Shown one piece after another: positions 38,556 through 48,500 of a stretch of DNA of 64,000 bases. Each line of letters opens with the position of its first letter. Position 1 is the first letter of the stretch. The stretch comes from JBPOFY01 sp051252415 (GTDB lineage: Bacteria; Verrucomicrobiota; Verrucomicrobiia; Opitutales; Coraliomargaritaceae). The stretch is from NCBI GenBank assembly GCA_051252415.1, contig JBPOGA010000013.1, forward strand, positions 43,522 to 107,521, read 5' to 3'. A program made the position numbers and the translations under genes. The notes under the pieces were generated by a model, which saw nothing but the letters and a program-made list of their open reading frames with translations, made no database searches and was not told where the DNA came from.

Positions 38556-40349
38556 ATGCTGAATCGACTCCATTTTCCTTTGCTCCACCAAAATAGCGCA
38601 CTCCTTTGCCTCGCAAGTATGCTGTGCACGCTGGCATTAAAAGCGGCACCGACAGAATTGGTCGATGAACCTCCAGTTCAAATTGAGCAACTGGCCGACG
38701 GCACCTATCTAATCGACTTCGGCCGTGTCGCATTTGGCAATGTAATACTTCATCCGCCAAGTGAAGCGGCTGGCGAATTACGCCTGCATTTCGGCGAAGC
38801 GATGAAAGACAGACGTGTGGATCGAAAGCCTCCGGGCACAGTTCGATATAAGCAGACCACGGTAGCACTTTCAGGCGACACACCCGTCCTCGGTGCACCC
38901 GATAAAGACAGCCGCAACACACGAATTGATCACCCACATAACCCGCCCGCCATTCTGACACCGGAAGAATGGGGCGTCATACTCCCCTTCCGCTGGCTCG
39001 AGATCGAGGGCTGGTCTGGCGAGCTCAAGCCCGAGCATATTGTTCGTAAAGCCGCCTACTCCTCTGCATGGGATGACAACGCAGCCAGTTTCGAATGCTC
39101 GGATAATATGCTGAACCAGATCTGGGAGCTCTGCCGCTATTCAATCAAAGCCACTACTTTCGCAGGCGTCTATGTCGATGGTGACCGTGAACGTATTCCC
39201 TACGAAGCCGACGCCTACCTGAACCAGCTCAGTCATTACTATACCGACAACGACATCGAGATGGCACGCGACACAATCGCCCATCTCTTTAAACATCCCA
39301 CTTGGCCGACTGAGTGGGCACCCCACATGGTATTCATGGTCCACGCCGATTGGATGCATACTGGCGATACGAAATGGGTGGCCAGTTACTACGAACAACT
39401 AAAGGAAAAGACCCTCGCCCACCGCAAAGGAGCCGACGACTTAATCGCCAGCAGCGCACAAGATATCAAGCGCACCGACATTGTGGACTGGCCTAAAGAC
39501 GAGCGTGATGACTACGTGTTTACTTCGAGGAACACCGTAGTGAATGCCTTCTACCTTGAAGCCATCCGAATGATGGCCGAACTAGCGCAGGCCCTAGGTA
39601 AAGAAGATGAATCACGAAAATTCCAAACTGACTTCAAAATCAGTCGTGCCGTATTTCAAAGCACCTTCTTTGACACAGATCGCCAACTCTACATCGATGG
39701 CATCGAGACCGACCATAGTTCTACACACGCCAACTTCTTTCCTCTCGCCTTCGACCTCGTCCCAAAGAACGCACGCGAGTCGCTCTCCCAATGGCTAGCC
39801 AAACGCGGCATGCGCTGCTCGGTCTATGCCGCTCAATATCTAATGGAGGCACTGTTCGAAAACGGAGCCGAATCCCAAGCGCTCGATTTGATCACCGCTG
39901 ACAACGACCGAAGCTGGCGACACATGGTCGAAAGCGGCACCACGATCACTTGGGAAGCATGGGATCAAAAGTATAAACCGAACCAAGACTGGAATCACGC
40001 ATGGGGCGCCGCACCAGCAAACCTACTCCCACGCTACATTCTGGGCGCCGAAGCTCTACAACCTGGATGGAAGACAGTCCGCATTCGTCCGCACCTCGTA
40101 GGCCTTAGCCACGCCAAAGGAAAAGTCCCCACCCCACGCGGGCCTGTGCACATCGAGTGGAGCCAATCTGAATCTTTCAAGCTGACCATAAACCTACCCG
40201 AAGCAACCACCGCCCAGATCGAGTTACCGATTCTAGATAAGAATTCAAAAGTTTACCAAAACGGTCAGCTCGCCGATGTTCAACGCATCGGAAAGCGCTG
40301 GGTTTTGCTGTGTGAAGGTGGCGGCATTCATCAGTTTGAGATGCGTTAA
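38556..40349 (+). CDS. GH78-like alpha-L-rhamnosidase, compact form
   Basis: A 597-residue exported protein (leader about 1-30). A beta domain (about 40-165) precedes an (alpha/alpha)6 six-hairpin domain. The conserved GVYVDGDRERIPYEADAY segment (204-221) holds the expected acidic residues D208, E212 and E217/D219. The region TTITWEAWDQKYKPNQDWNH supplies the second catalytic glutamate. The closing LQPGWKTVRIRPHL is typical of the family's final beta domain. It is shorter than classical GH78 enzymes (about 900 residues) because extra N-terminal domains are missing. It should remove terminal alpha-L-rhamnose, or a stereochemically similar deoxy sugar. It stands alone between repeat-rich gaps, with its own candidate promoter, so it is probably monocistronic. 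Confidence 0.82.
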   Translation: MLNRLHFPLLHQNSALLCLASMLCTLALKAAPTELVDEPPVQIEQLADGTYLIDFGRVAFGNVILHPPSEAAGELRLHFGEAMKDRRVDRKPPGTVRYKQTTVALSGDTPVLGAPDKDSRNTRIDHPHNPPAILTPEEWGVILPFRWLEIEGWSGELKPEHIVRKAAYSSAWDDNAASFECSDNMLNQIWELCRYSIKATTFAGVYVDGDRERIPYEADAYLNQLSHYYTDNDIEMARDTIAHLFKHPTWPTEWAPHMVFMVHADWMHTGDTKWVASYYEQLKEKTLAHRKGADDLIASSAQDIKRTDIVDWPKDERDDYVFTSRNTVVNAFYLEAIRMMAELAQALGKEDESRKFQTDFKISRAVFQSTFFDTDRQLYIDGIETDHSSTHANFFPLAFDLVPKNARESLSQWLAKRGMRCSVYAAQYLMEALFENGAESQALDLITADNDRSWRHMVESGTTITWEAWDQKYKPNQDWNHAWGAAPANLLPRYILGAEALQPGWKTVRIRPHLVGLSHAKGKVPTPRGPVHIEWSQSESFKLTINLPEATTAQIELPILDKNSKVYQNGQLADVQRIGKRWVLLCEGGGIHQFEMR

Positions 40350-40378
40350 TGGAATTCCTTAGGAATGTATTTGAATTC

Positions 40379-40501
40379 GTAGGGGCTTTGCTTGTCTGAG
40401 ATCATGAGCCTGTCGAATGGCGAAGACCGCGACAACTCCGAACTCATCGTATCTTCCTCACTTTAAACTCCTTTCGCGGTCTTCGCGAGCAAAGCCCCTA
40501 C
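40379..40501. repeat. REP-type inverted element
   Basis: It starts GTAGGGGCTTTGCTTG and ends GCGAGCAAAGCCCCTAC, a clear inverted pair, with an internal pair CGAAGACCGCGA/CGCGGTCTTCG. It belongs with the 122-bp repeats around the RAYT gene by its ends. A GAGCCTGTCGAA piece inside recurs in the repeats at 63406-64000. Confidence 0.8.
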
Positions 40502-40905
40502 ATCGTGCCGTATGCAATCATCGAATATTCTGCCTCTATCTATCCTTAAGGCAGTGCAATCCCGGAGGCTCCTGCGCTACCTGATGTAGAAAAAGAAGAT
40601 CCATTGCAGTCCCCGATTACACCCATCTGTCCATCCGTGGTTAAGAATCAGGGACGACGTAAGGAAGCACTCGACCATCCGTCAGCCTTTGGCCAGATTC
40701 GGACTACATCCAGCGGAGCTGGTTTTCGCTTGAACTAATTAAATGCTTCAACAGCTTAAGAAATTGTAAGTAAATTTCGGGGGGCTGTTTATGCAGTCCG
40801 TTATCGGCACTGCTGCCCCGAATTGCGATCTCGTCAGTCAGGGTTCGTTTATTTGCAGGTTTTCGCATACCCGAAAGCCAGTTTCTAAACGAAAGAAAAA
40901 GACTG
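40502..40905. other. Gene-free spacer upstream of GH95 copy 3
   Basis: No supported gene. It includes a CCATCTGTCCATCCGTGG string and, at about 40779-40819, a CGGGGGGCTG...CTGCCCCG inverted pair that could be an RNA hairpin in the leader of GH95 copy 3. Confidence 0.35.
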
Positions 40906-43350
40906 ATGAAATACCGCCTTCAATGCCACGCTAAGCGCGAGAATGCACAAAATAAGCAGCCACTGAGATGCATTCTACCCGCGCTCATCGGCCCACTGCT
41001 CGCGAGCTTCATTATCATAAACGTAGCCTCTGCCTGGCCCAAGCAACCTGAAGAGCCGAACAACCCTAGTGTCGACTATGAGTTTATCAATGACGCACCA
41101 GAACCCGAAGAACCACTCACGCTTTGGTATCGTGAACCAGCGCTAAAATGGGAGGAAAATGCCTTACCAGTGGGCAACGGTCGTCTGGCAGCAATGGTTT
41201 TCGGCGGCATCAATCACGAGCGAATTCAATTCAATGAAGAAACGCTTTGGGACGGTGTGCCCATCGACTATACCAATCCAGAAGCTCTCGAAGCACTTCC
41301 CGAAGTTCAACGCCTGCTCTTCGAAGGCAAGAACCATGAGGCCAAAAACTTGGCGAAGCGCACTATGATGGGCGACCCTTACAAGATCAAATCCTATCAA
41401 ACATTCGGCGACCTCTTCCTAAATTTCCCAAAGACCGACAAGGTTTCGGGCTATCGTCGTGATCTAGATCTAACCACCGCCATAAATCGCACACAATATA
41501 CCATCGATGGTGTGGAGTTCACACGTGAGGTATTCGTCAGCGCACCCGATCAAGTGATTGTAATTCACCTCACTGCAGATCGTTCACGACAAATCAATTT
41601 CACCGCGGAATTCGCTCGAGAAAACGCCAGCTTCGAGTCAGCTCCGGGGAACCGCCTGATCTTGAAAGGGAAACTCGGAGTTGATTTCGAGGCACAGCTC
41701 TATCCACTCGTTCAAGGAGGCAAGGTCATCTCCAAAGATGGTAAGCTCACTGTGAGCGATGCCGACGAGGTCACCCTACTCCTCGTCGGCGCAACCAGCT
41801 ATAACAGTGCAACCGACCTTTCGGGCGATGCCACCGCGCGTTGCGAAGAGCCACTGCGCAACGTCATCGGCAAGAAAACCTACGAGCAAATTCGCGCCGA
41901 TCATATCGCAGACCACCAATCCTTATTCAATCGAGTGCAGCTCGACCTTGGCACGACAGATGCAATCAACCAGCCGACCAACGAACGCCGGCGCGCCCTA
42001 AAGCCAGATCAGCACGATCCACAATTGGAGGCGCTCTACTTCCAATACGGACGCTACATGCTCATCAGCAGTTCACGTCCTGGTGGTCTACCCGCAAACT
42101 TGCAGGGCAAATGGTGCCAATCCTACGATGCACCATGGAACAGTGATTACCACTTCAACATTAACTTTCAGATGAACTATTGGCCGACCCAAATTACCAA
42201 TTTGGGAGAACTGCACCTGCCACTGTTCGACTATCTAGAAAGTTTAGTCGAGTCTGGTTCACATACCGCCAAGGTGCACTACGGCGCCGACGGTTGGGTC
42301 GTGCATCACCTCTCCGACATTTACGGAATGACCGCCCCTGCTGATGGCGTGCATGGTGTCTGGCCGTTTGGCGCAGCTTGGACCGTGCGTGACATGATGG
42401 AATACTATCGATTCAACGGCGACTGGGAGTTCCTCAAAGAACGCGCCTACCCACTCATGAAAGGAGCCGCCGAATTCATTTTAGACTTTCTAATTGAAGC
42501 CCCTGAAGGCACCCCTCATGCAGGGAAGTTGGTGACCAACCCCTCCCATTCCCCGGAGAACGAGTTCATCATGCCAGACGGCACAAAGACTGAGTTTACC
42601 TACGCCGCGACGATGGACCTCCAGATTATCCACGACCTATTTACTGGTGTGCTTGAAGCCAATCAGGCGATTGATCCGACCGGCGAATATGACACTGCGT
42701 TCAGAAAGGAAGTTGAGACCGCCTTATCTAATCTGGCACCACTACAGATCAGCGAGAAAACTGGGCGCTTGATGGAATGGATAGAAGATTACGAAGAAGT
42801 CGATGTCGATCATCGCCACACCTCACACCTGTATGGTCTACATCCGGGAACACAAATTACTAAGAACGCCACACCGGAGTTTTACGAAGCCGCCCGCAAG
42901 TCACTCGAAACACGCGGCGATCGTGGCACCGGATGGAGCTTTGCATGGAAAGTCAACTTCTGGGCGCGCTTCCACGACGGCGACCGCGCGCACAAATTGC
43001 TCTCCGATCTACTTCGCGGCCGCACAATGGATAATCTCTTTTGCAACCATCCGCCTTTCCAGATAGACGGCAACTTCGGCGCAACCGCTGGGATCGCCGA
43101 AATGTTGCTACAAAGCCACGACGGTGAAGTACACCTACTGCCCGCTCTACCCTCTGCATGGCCAGACGGTTCCGTCAAAGGCCTGCGCGCCCGCGGCGGC
43201 TTTGAGGTCGATATCGCGTGGAAGGACGGGCAACTCACTGAAGCGACCATCCACTCAATAAACGGTAACCCGCTGAAGCTTCGCTATGATCAGACCGTGA
43301 TCGAAAAGCCGCTCACCAAGGGCGATCACTTCACTTGGAACGGCAAATAG
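40906..43350 (+). CDS. GH95 glycoside hydrolase, copy 3
   Basis: An 814-residue exported enzyme. The leader is long: a charged stretch of about 20 residues precedes the hydrophobic core ILPALIGPLLASFIIINVAS. The N-terminal domain opens at LWYREPALKWEENALPVGNG. Catalytic features are intact: HFNINFQMNYWP (Asn pair), NPSHSPEN (acid Glu), QIDGNFGATAGIAEML (base Asp). Most of the protein matches copy 1, but the last ~80 residues (LLPALPSAWPDGSV, WKDGQLTEATIHSINGN) match copy 2 better, so the gene may be a mosaic. The GH36 gene starts 34 bp after its stop, preceded by an AAGGAG, so the pair is probably cotranscribed. Activity is expected on terminal alpha-L-fucose or L-galactose. Confidence 0.93.
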   Translation: MKYRLQCHAKRENAQNKQPLRCILPALIGPLLASFIIINVASAWPKQPEEPNNPSVDYEFINDAPEPEEPLTLWYREPALKWEENALPVGNGRLAAMVFGGINHERIQFNEETLWDGVPIDYTNPEALEALPEVQRLLFEGKNHEAKNLAKRTMMGDPYKIKSYQTFGDLFLNFPKTDKVSGYRRDLDLTTAINRTQYTIDGVEFTREVFVSAPDQVIVIHLTADRSRQINFTAEFARENASFESAPGNRLILKGKLGVDFEAQLYPLVQGGKVISKDGKLTVSDADEVTLLLVGATSYNSATDLSGDATARCEEPLRNVIGKKTYEQIRADHIADHQSLFNRVQLDLGTTDAINQPTNERRRALKPDQHDPQLEALYFQYGRYMLISSSRPGGLPANLQGKWCQSYDAPWNSDYHFNINFQMNYWPTQITNLGELHLPLFDYLESLVESGSHTAKVHYGADGWVVHHLSDIYGMTAPADGVHGVWPFGAAWTVRDMMEYYRFNGDWEFLKERAYPLMKGAAEFILDFLIEAPEGTPHAGKLVTNPSHSPENEFIMPDGTKTEFTYAATMDLQIIHDLFTGVLEANQAIDPTGEYDTAFRKEVETALSNLAPLQISEKTGRLMEWIEDYEEVDVDHRHTSHLYGLHPGTQITKNATPEFYEAARKSLETRGDRGTGWSFAWKVNFWARFHDGDRAHKLLSDLLRGRTMDNLFCNHPPFQIDGNFGATAGIAEMLLQSHDGEVHLLPALPSAWPDGSVKGLRARGGFEVDIAWKDGQLTEATIHSINGNPLKLRYDQTVIEKPLTKGDHFTWNGK

Positions 43351-43384
43351 TAAGAACGTTAAGGAGAGACTTTTCTTCTGAACA

Positions 43385-45535
43385 ATGAAAACAATATCTA
43401 GCTTCTATACCTCCGACATGGAGATCCGTTACCTTCTGGATGGCAACGGAATCGTTGCCTTGGAGCTAGCGCCTAAGTCACTGGAGAGTCAACGCGCCGT
43501 GCATCGTGAAACGATCGATGACGAGCCAGTCATGCGTCCCTTAACGAAAGTTTTTGGCACGGGGAACCCTGCCACAAAGTTAATCTCCTTGGCTCAACTG
43601 AAAGTGCTCGGCGACACAAACACTGGCAACATGACCGGTGGCTCGACCTTGCTCGATTCAGCTACAACGCACGCATTGCGCTATCTTGATCAGACACTCG
43701 AAATCGAAGGCGACCAACAAACCATCTGCACTGAGCTCGCGGATGAACGCGGCTTGCATGTGTTTCACTACCTACGCTTCGACGAGGATGAGCCCTTCGT
43801 TGAAGTCTGGACTGAGGTCGAGAATCGCTCGGAGCAATTGATTCACCTCGAAATGCTCGCAAGCTTTTGCCTCGAAGGCATCTCCCCTTTTCAACCCGAT
43901 GATGGCATTGAGAAATATCAGATCCATCGCTTCCGCAGCACATGGAGCGCCGAGGGACGACATGATGTCCAATCGATCGAAGCGCTGAACTTGGAACGCC
44001 CGTGGAACAACTGTGTGCCGAGAATCCTCCGCTTTGGCCAAGTTGGTTCGATGCCAGTTCGGGGTCATTTCCCTTTTATCGCTTTCGAAGACATAGACAA
44101 AAACGTGCTCTGGGGAGCGCAGCTCACCGAGCTGGGCTCATGGCAGATGCAAGTCTACCGCAAGAGCGATCAACTGAGTATCAGCGGTGGCCTAGCCGAC
44201 CGTGACTTCGGGCACTGGATGAAGCAGCTCGCCCGCGATGAGCGCTTCGCCACACGTCCCGCAATTCTCTCCTGTTGTATCGGAGATATTTATACACTCA
44301 CGACACGCATGTTACGCTATCAGGAGCGGCAACTTACCACCCTCCCAGCTAGTGAAGAAGACCTCCCGACCATCTTCAACGAATGGTGCACCACATGGGG
44401 CAATCCGAGCGAAGCAAAAGTCGGCGCCATTGCCGACCGCTTAAGTGGCTCAAAAGTTCGCTACCTCGTCATGGATGACGGTTGGTTTCGGGACACAGCT
44501 GGTGTGCAACAGGGCTTAGGCGATTGGGACATTTCGAAAAACATCTATCCTTCCGGCTTCGCTAACTTCTGTCGCTCGCTACGGGAGAAAGGCTTTATCC
44601 CCGGAGTCTGGTTCGAATTCGAAAGCGCAACCGAAGGCAGTCGAATGTTTGAGAACACCGAACATCAATTGCATCGCGACGGGCATGTCATTACTAATGC
44701 CTCACGGCGATTCCTCGATTTTCGTGATCCATGGGTGCATGAATATTTGAATGATAAAGTCATCCAAATGCTCAAAGACAATGGCATCGGCTATTTAAAG
44801 ACCGACTATAACGACTCCATTGGCATCGGCTGTGATGGTGCCGAGTCTCTGGGCGAAGGCATGCGTCAGCATCTTGAAGGCGTAGAACGTTTCTTCAAAC
44901 GTCTTCGAGAAGAACTCCCCGACTTAGTGATTGAAGTCTGTTCATCGGGAGGCCATCGACTCGTCCCATCTTGGATGCAGGTGGCCAGCATGGGCGGCTT
45001 CTCCGACAGCCATGAGGGCATCGACATCCCTCTCATCGCAGCCAACACCCAACGCATGATCCCCATGCGGCAAAACCAGATCTGGGCCGTGCTGCGAAAA
45101 GAAGACTCGATTCAACGTCTACGCTACTCCCTCGCGGCGACTTTCCTCGGTCGCATGTGCCTGTCTGGCGACATTCACGACCTCAGTGCCGAACAACTAG
45201 ACGTGGTCAACGAAGCTACCGAGTTTTATCAAACTATTAAGGACTCCATACGCTACGGTAGCTCCGTGCGCCATGGCGAAGCGCCTATCAGCTATCAAAA
45301 GCCTCGAGGCTATCAGGCAGTGACACGCTTAAATAGTAATCAAGTGGAGGCTTTCTGCGTCATCCATACGTTTGAGGATTCGCCCGAGAGTTTAACAATT
45401 CCACTTCAGGCAATTGGGAAGATCACCGAGGCTTTCGTAGATGCTTCAATCGATGTGAGAATCGAAAATCAAACATTAGTCATTACTAAGCTAAAGCCAT
45501 TCAGCGGACTCGCGATTAAGCTTTCTGCCATGTAA
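43385..45535 (+). CDS. GH36-family alpha-galactosidase, leaderless
   Basis: A 716-residue retaining alpha-galactosidase-type enzyme. The N-terminal beta-sandwich (to about 325) is followed by a TIM barrel with VRYLVMDDGWF, GFIPGVWFEFE, the nucleophile D474 in YLKTDYND, EVCSSGGHR and the acid/base D541 in FSDSHEG. The common KWD form of the nucleophile motif is KTD here, and the common SDNTD-type acid motif is SDSHE, so its specificity may be unusual. There is no signal peptide, so it should act in the cytoplasm. It follows GH95 copy 3 by 34 bp and ends at a hairpin shared with the convergent giant lyase. A decayed copy of its last ~105 residues lies at 52290-52610. Confidence 0.9.
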   Translation: MKTISSFYTSDMEIRYLLDGNGIVALELAPKSLESQRAVHRETIDDEPVMRPLTKVFGTGNPATKLISLAQLKVLGDTNTGNMTGGSTLLDSATTHALRYLDQTLEIEGDQQTICTELADERGLHVFHYLRFDEDEPFVEVWTEVENRSEQLIHLEMLASFCLEGISPFQPDDGIEKYQIHRFRSTWSAEGRHDVQSIEALNLERPWNNCVPRILRFGQVGSMPVRGHFPFIAFEDIDKNVLWGAQLTELGSWQMQVYRKSDQLSISGGLADRDFGHWMKQLARDERFATRPAILSCCIGDIYTLTTRMLRYQERQLTTLPASEEDLPTIFNEWCTTWGNPSEAKVGAIADRLSGSKVRYLVMDDGWFRDTAGVQQGLGDWDISKNIYPSGFANFCRSLREKGFIPGVWFEFESATEGSRMFENTEHQLHRDGHVITNASRRFLDFRDPWVHEYLNDKVIQMLKDNGIGYLKTDYNDSIGIGCDGAESLGEGMRQHLEGVERFFKRLREELPDLVIEVCSSGGHRLVPSWMQVASMGGFSDSHEGIDIPLIAANTQRMIPMRQNQIWAVLRKEDSIQRLRYSLAATFLGRMCLSGDIHDLSAEQLDVVNEATEFYQTIKDSIRYGSSVRHGEAPISYQKPRGYQAVTRLNSNQVEAFCVIHTFEDSPESLTIPLQAIGKITEAFVDASIDVRIENQTLVITKLKPFSGLAIKLSAM

Positions 45536-45541
45536 ACCTAC

Positions 45542-45580
45542 AAAAGCACGGAACACCCGAATAGGTGCTCCGTGTTTTAA
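45542..45580. terminator. Bidirectional terminator between GH36 and giant lyase A
   Basis: Stem AAAAGCACGGAACACC / GGTGCTCCGTGTTTT with a short CGAATA loop, flanked by A- and T-runs on both sides. This works for both convergent genes. A near-identical hairpin is at 52619-52655. Confidence 0.85.
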
Positions 45581-45589
45581 AAGTTTAAA

Positions 45590-48500
45590 TTAGTCGCTGA
45601 CACTCAAGCGGAGGAAGTATTTCACGCCGCTCGGCCAGAGTGTATCGGGCACAACTACCTCGTCAGCGCTTGCGCCTGTGCCAGTCCAGATGGGATCCCA
45701 TATTACTGATCCTAGATTATCTGTTCCCTCAACGATGTAGTTGAGAGATGGGTCTAAAATCCGATCGAAGCTTACCTCCAAACCTGATCCAGCGGAAGGT
45801 TGAATCGTGAATGAAGCAATACTTGGAGAGTTCGGGTCTGTTCCAGTGGCGTATTCAATGAGATTTAAAATGCCATCGAAATCAGCATCGAAGTCGTCAG
45901 CTGCAGTGCCAGTATTGGCGTAGGTACCAAAATTGTTAAAACGCCACTCTTCGAGCTCGCTGTAATTCAACGCGAAGTTTGCCGTTACTGTCACATCGCT
46001 AGTCACACTCAAGTCGGTGCGTGGATTATCGGTGCTGCCGTCACTCCAATCAACAAAGCTATAGTTAGCATCGGCGACTGCGGTTACCGCACTACCATCA
46101 GAACCATGATCAACTGTCTGCGGACTGGTGCCCGTGATCGATCCATTCGCACCGGCGGTATAAGTCAGCGTGTAGGTATCGATTGTAAAATTCGCGGTTA
46201 CAGTGACATCTTCAGTTACGCTCAAGTCGGTGCGTGGGTTATCAGTGCTGCCGTCACTCCAATCAACAAAGCTATAGTTAGCATCGGCGACTGCGGTTAC
46301 CGCACTACCATCAGAACCATGATCAACTGTCTGCGGACTGGTGCCCGTGATCGATCCATTCGCACCGGCGGTATAAGTCAGCGTGTAGGTATCGATTGTA
46401 AAATTCGCGGTTACAGTGACATCTTCAGTTACGCTCAAGTCGGTGCGTGGGTTATCAGTGCTGCCGTCACTCCAATCAACAAAGCTATAGTTAGCATCGG
46501 CGACTGCGGTTACCGCACTACCATCAGAACCATGATCAACTGTCTGCGGACTGCTGCCCGTAATCGATCCATTCGCACCGGCGGTATAAGTCAGCGTGTA
46601 GGTATCGATTGTGAAGTTCGCTGTTACAGTCACATCCTCGGTCACGCTCAAGTCGGTGCGTGGATTAGCAGTGCTACCATCACTCCAATCAACGAAGCTA
46701 TAGTTCGTAGCAGCGACTGCAGTTACAGCACTTCCGTCAGAACCATGATCTATCGTTTGAGGACTCGTTCCTGTAATCGAACCATTGGCGCCTGCGGTGT
46801 AAGTCAGTGTGTAAGTATCAATCGCGAAGTTCGCGGTCACAGTGACGTTTCCGGTGACGCTCGTATCCGTGCGTGGATTAGCAGTGCTGCCATCGCTCCA
46901 GTTGACGAAGTGGTGATTGGTGCTAGCTACAGCAGTCACAGCGGTGCCGTTTGCGCCAGAGTAAACCGTCTGCGGGCTAGTGCCTGAGATCGAACCATTT
47001 GCACCAGCCGTATAAGTCAAGGTGTAGGTATTGGTAAATGTGAACCAATTTAAATTGAATAGATAACCACCACCACCAGTGTATACCAAATACACGTGTT
47101 GCACTCCACTGACAGGACTAATGCTGGTGTTCACAGTCACATAGCTTTGCCAATTTCCAGTGCCAGGCACGATTGCTGTGCCAACCAGGGTTCCCGTAGG
47201 ACTTCCTAGGCGAACCTCAATATTGCCGCCCGAAGTATTGCTAGCGACACGTGCTTGGAATTCATTAGCACCACTGCCGAAATCGACATTGTAATAGGCA
47301 GTCCAATCGCCGTTTTCAATTAACTGGACGTTGAGTCCACCTTCGCTGCTAGGCTGTGTGCCGATGCCGAACTGGTCGTCGTAATCTTCCGCTTCAATCG
47401 TTGCGAAAGCATCCTTGTTCGGCACAACTTGGAAGTTCGCAGTTACGGTAACATCACCAGTCACATTTGTATCTGTGCGTGGATTATCCGTACTACTGTC
47501 GCTCCAGTTAACGAACTCATAACCGACGTCAGCGTCAGCTGTCACCGCGCTGCCATCGTTACCTTCACTGACAACTTGCGGACTTGTCCCCGTGATCGAA
47601 CCGTTTGCACCAGCCGTGTAAGTCAGCGTATGAGTGACAACCGCCTGATTGAATGTGAACCAATTCAAATTAAACAGAGCACCAGAACCACCGGTAAAGA
47701 CAAGATACAGGTCATGCACACCACTGGCACCGCTAACGCTCGCAGTTACAGTCACATAGCTTTGCCAATTTCCAGTGCCCGGAACGATGGCTGTGCCAAC
47801 TAAGGTGCCCGTAGGACTGCCTAGACGAACCTCGATATTTCCGCCCGAGGTATTACTGGCAACCCGTGCTTGAAATTCGTTGGCGCCGCTACCGAAATCT
47901 ACATTATAATAAGCAGCCCAATCGCCGTTATCGATTGCTTGAAGATTCAAACCGCCTCCGGTGTCGCCGGTATTCTGCGTGAGAACGCCAGACTGATCAT
48001 CGTAGTCTTCTGCTTCAATAACGGAGAAGGCATCTATAGTGTTGTATTGCCATCCAGCAGCAATCAGTGCTGCTGAGTCCCAACCGGAATTTGCAACGAA
48101 CGTTGAGTCAATGATTGGTCCGATCGGTGTGCCTCCATCGAAAGCACCGAGGTTATTGATCATGGTAGTTCGAGCAGCCCCAGTAATCAGAGAGAGATCG
48201 GCTCCGGAAAAGTTGATGGCATTAGCCGCCGTGGCCGCAGAGGTCGCACCCGAACCACCATTGAAGAGATCCGCTGTGGAAGTTGCGGTGCCCCAAGTAA
48301 CATTCGAGAAGTCGGCGCCGACGTAACTGTCGCCATTACCGAAGTCGCCGCCTGCATAGAGGGTGATGCCGTTCAAGTTTGCACCATCCCAAGTCGTGGC
48401 AGTGGCACTGCCGAAATCATTGGTTGTCCATGAGGTAATGCCCAGTTCAGTGAAATCGAGATTACTGAAGTCGCTTCCGTCTAGTAGTTGCAGATAGGTC

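Noticed and set aside
46106..46987. Open + strand frame of 293 residues with internal repeats
   Set aside because: It is antisense to the tandem B-repeats of giant lyase A; its repetition mirrors the coding repeats and no leader or family motif exists.
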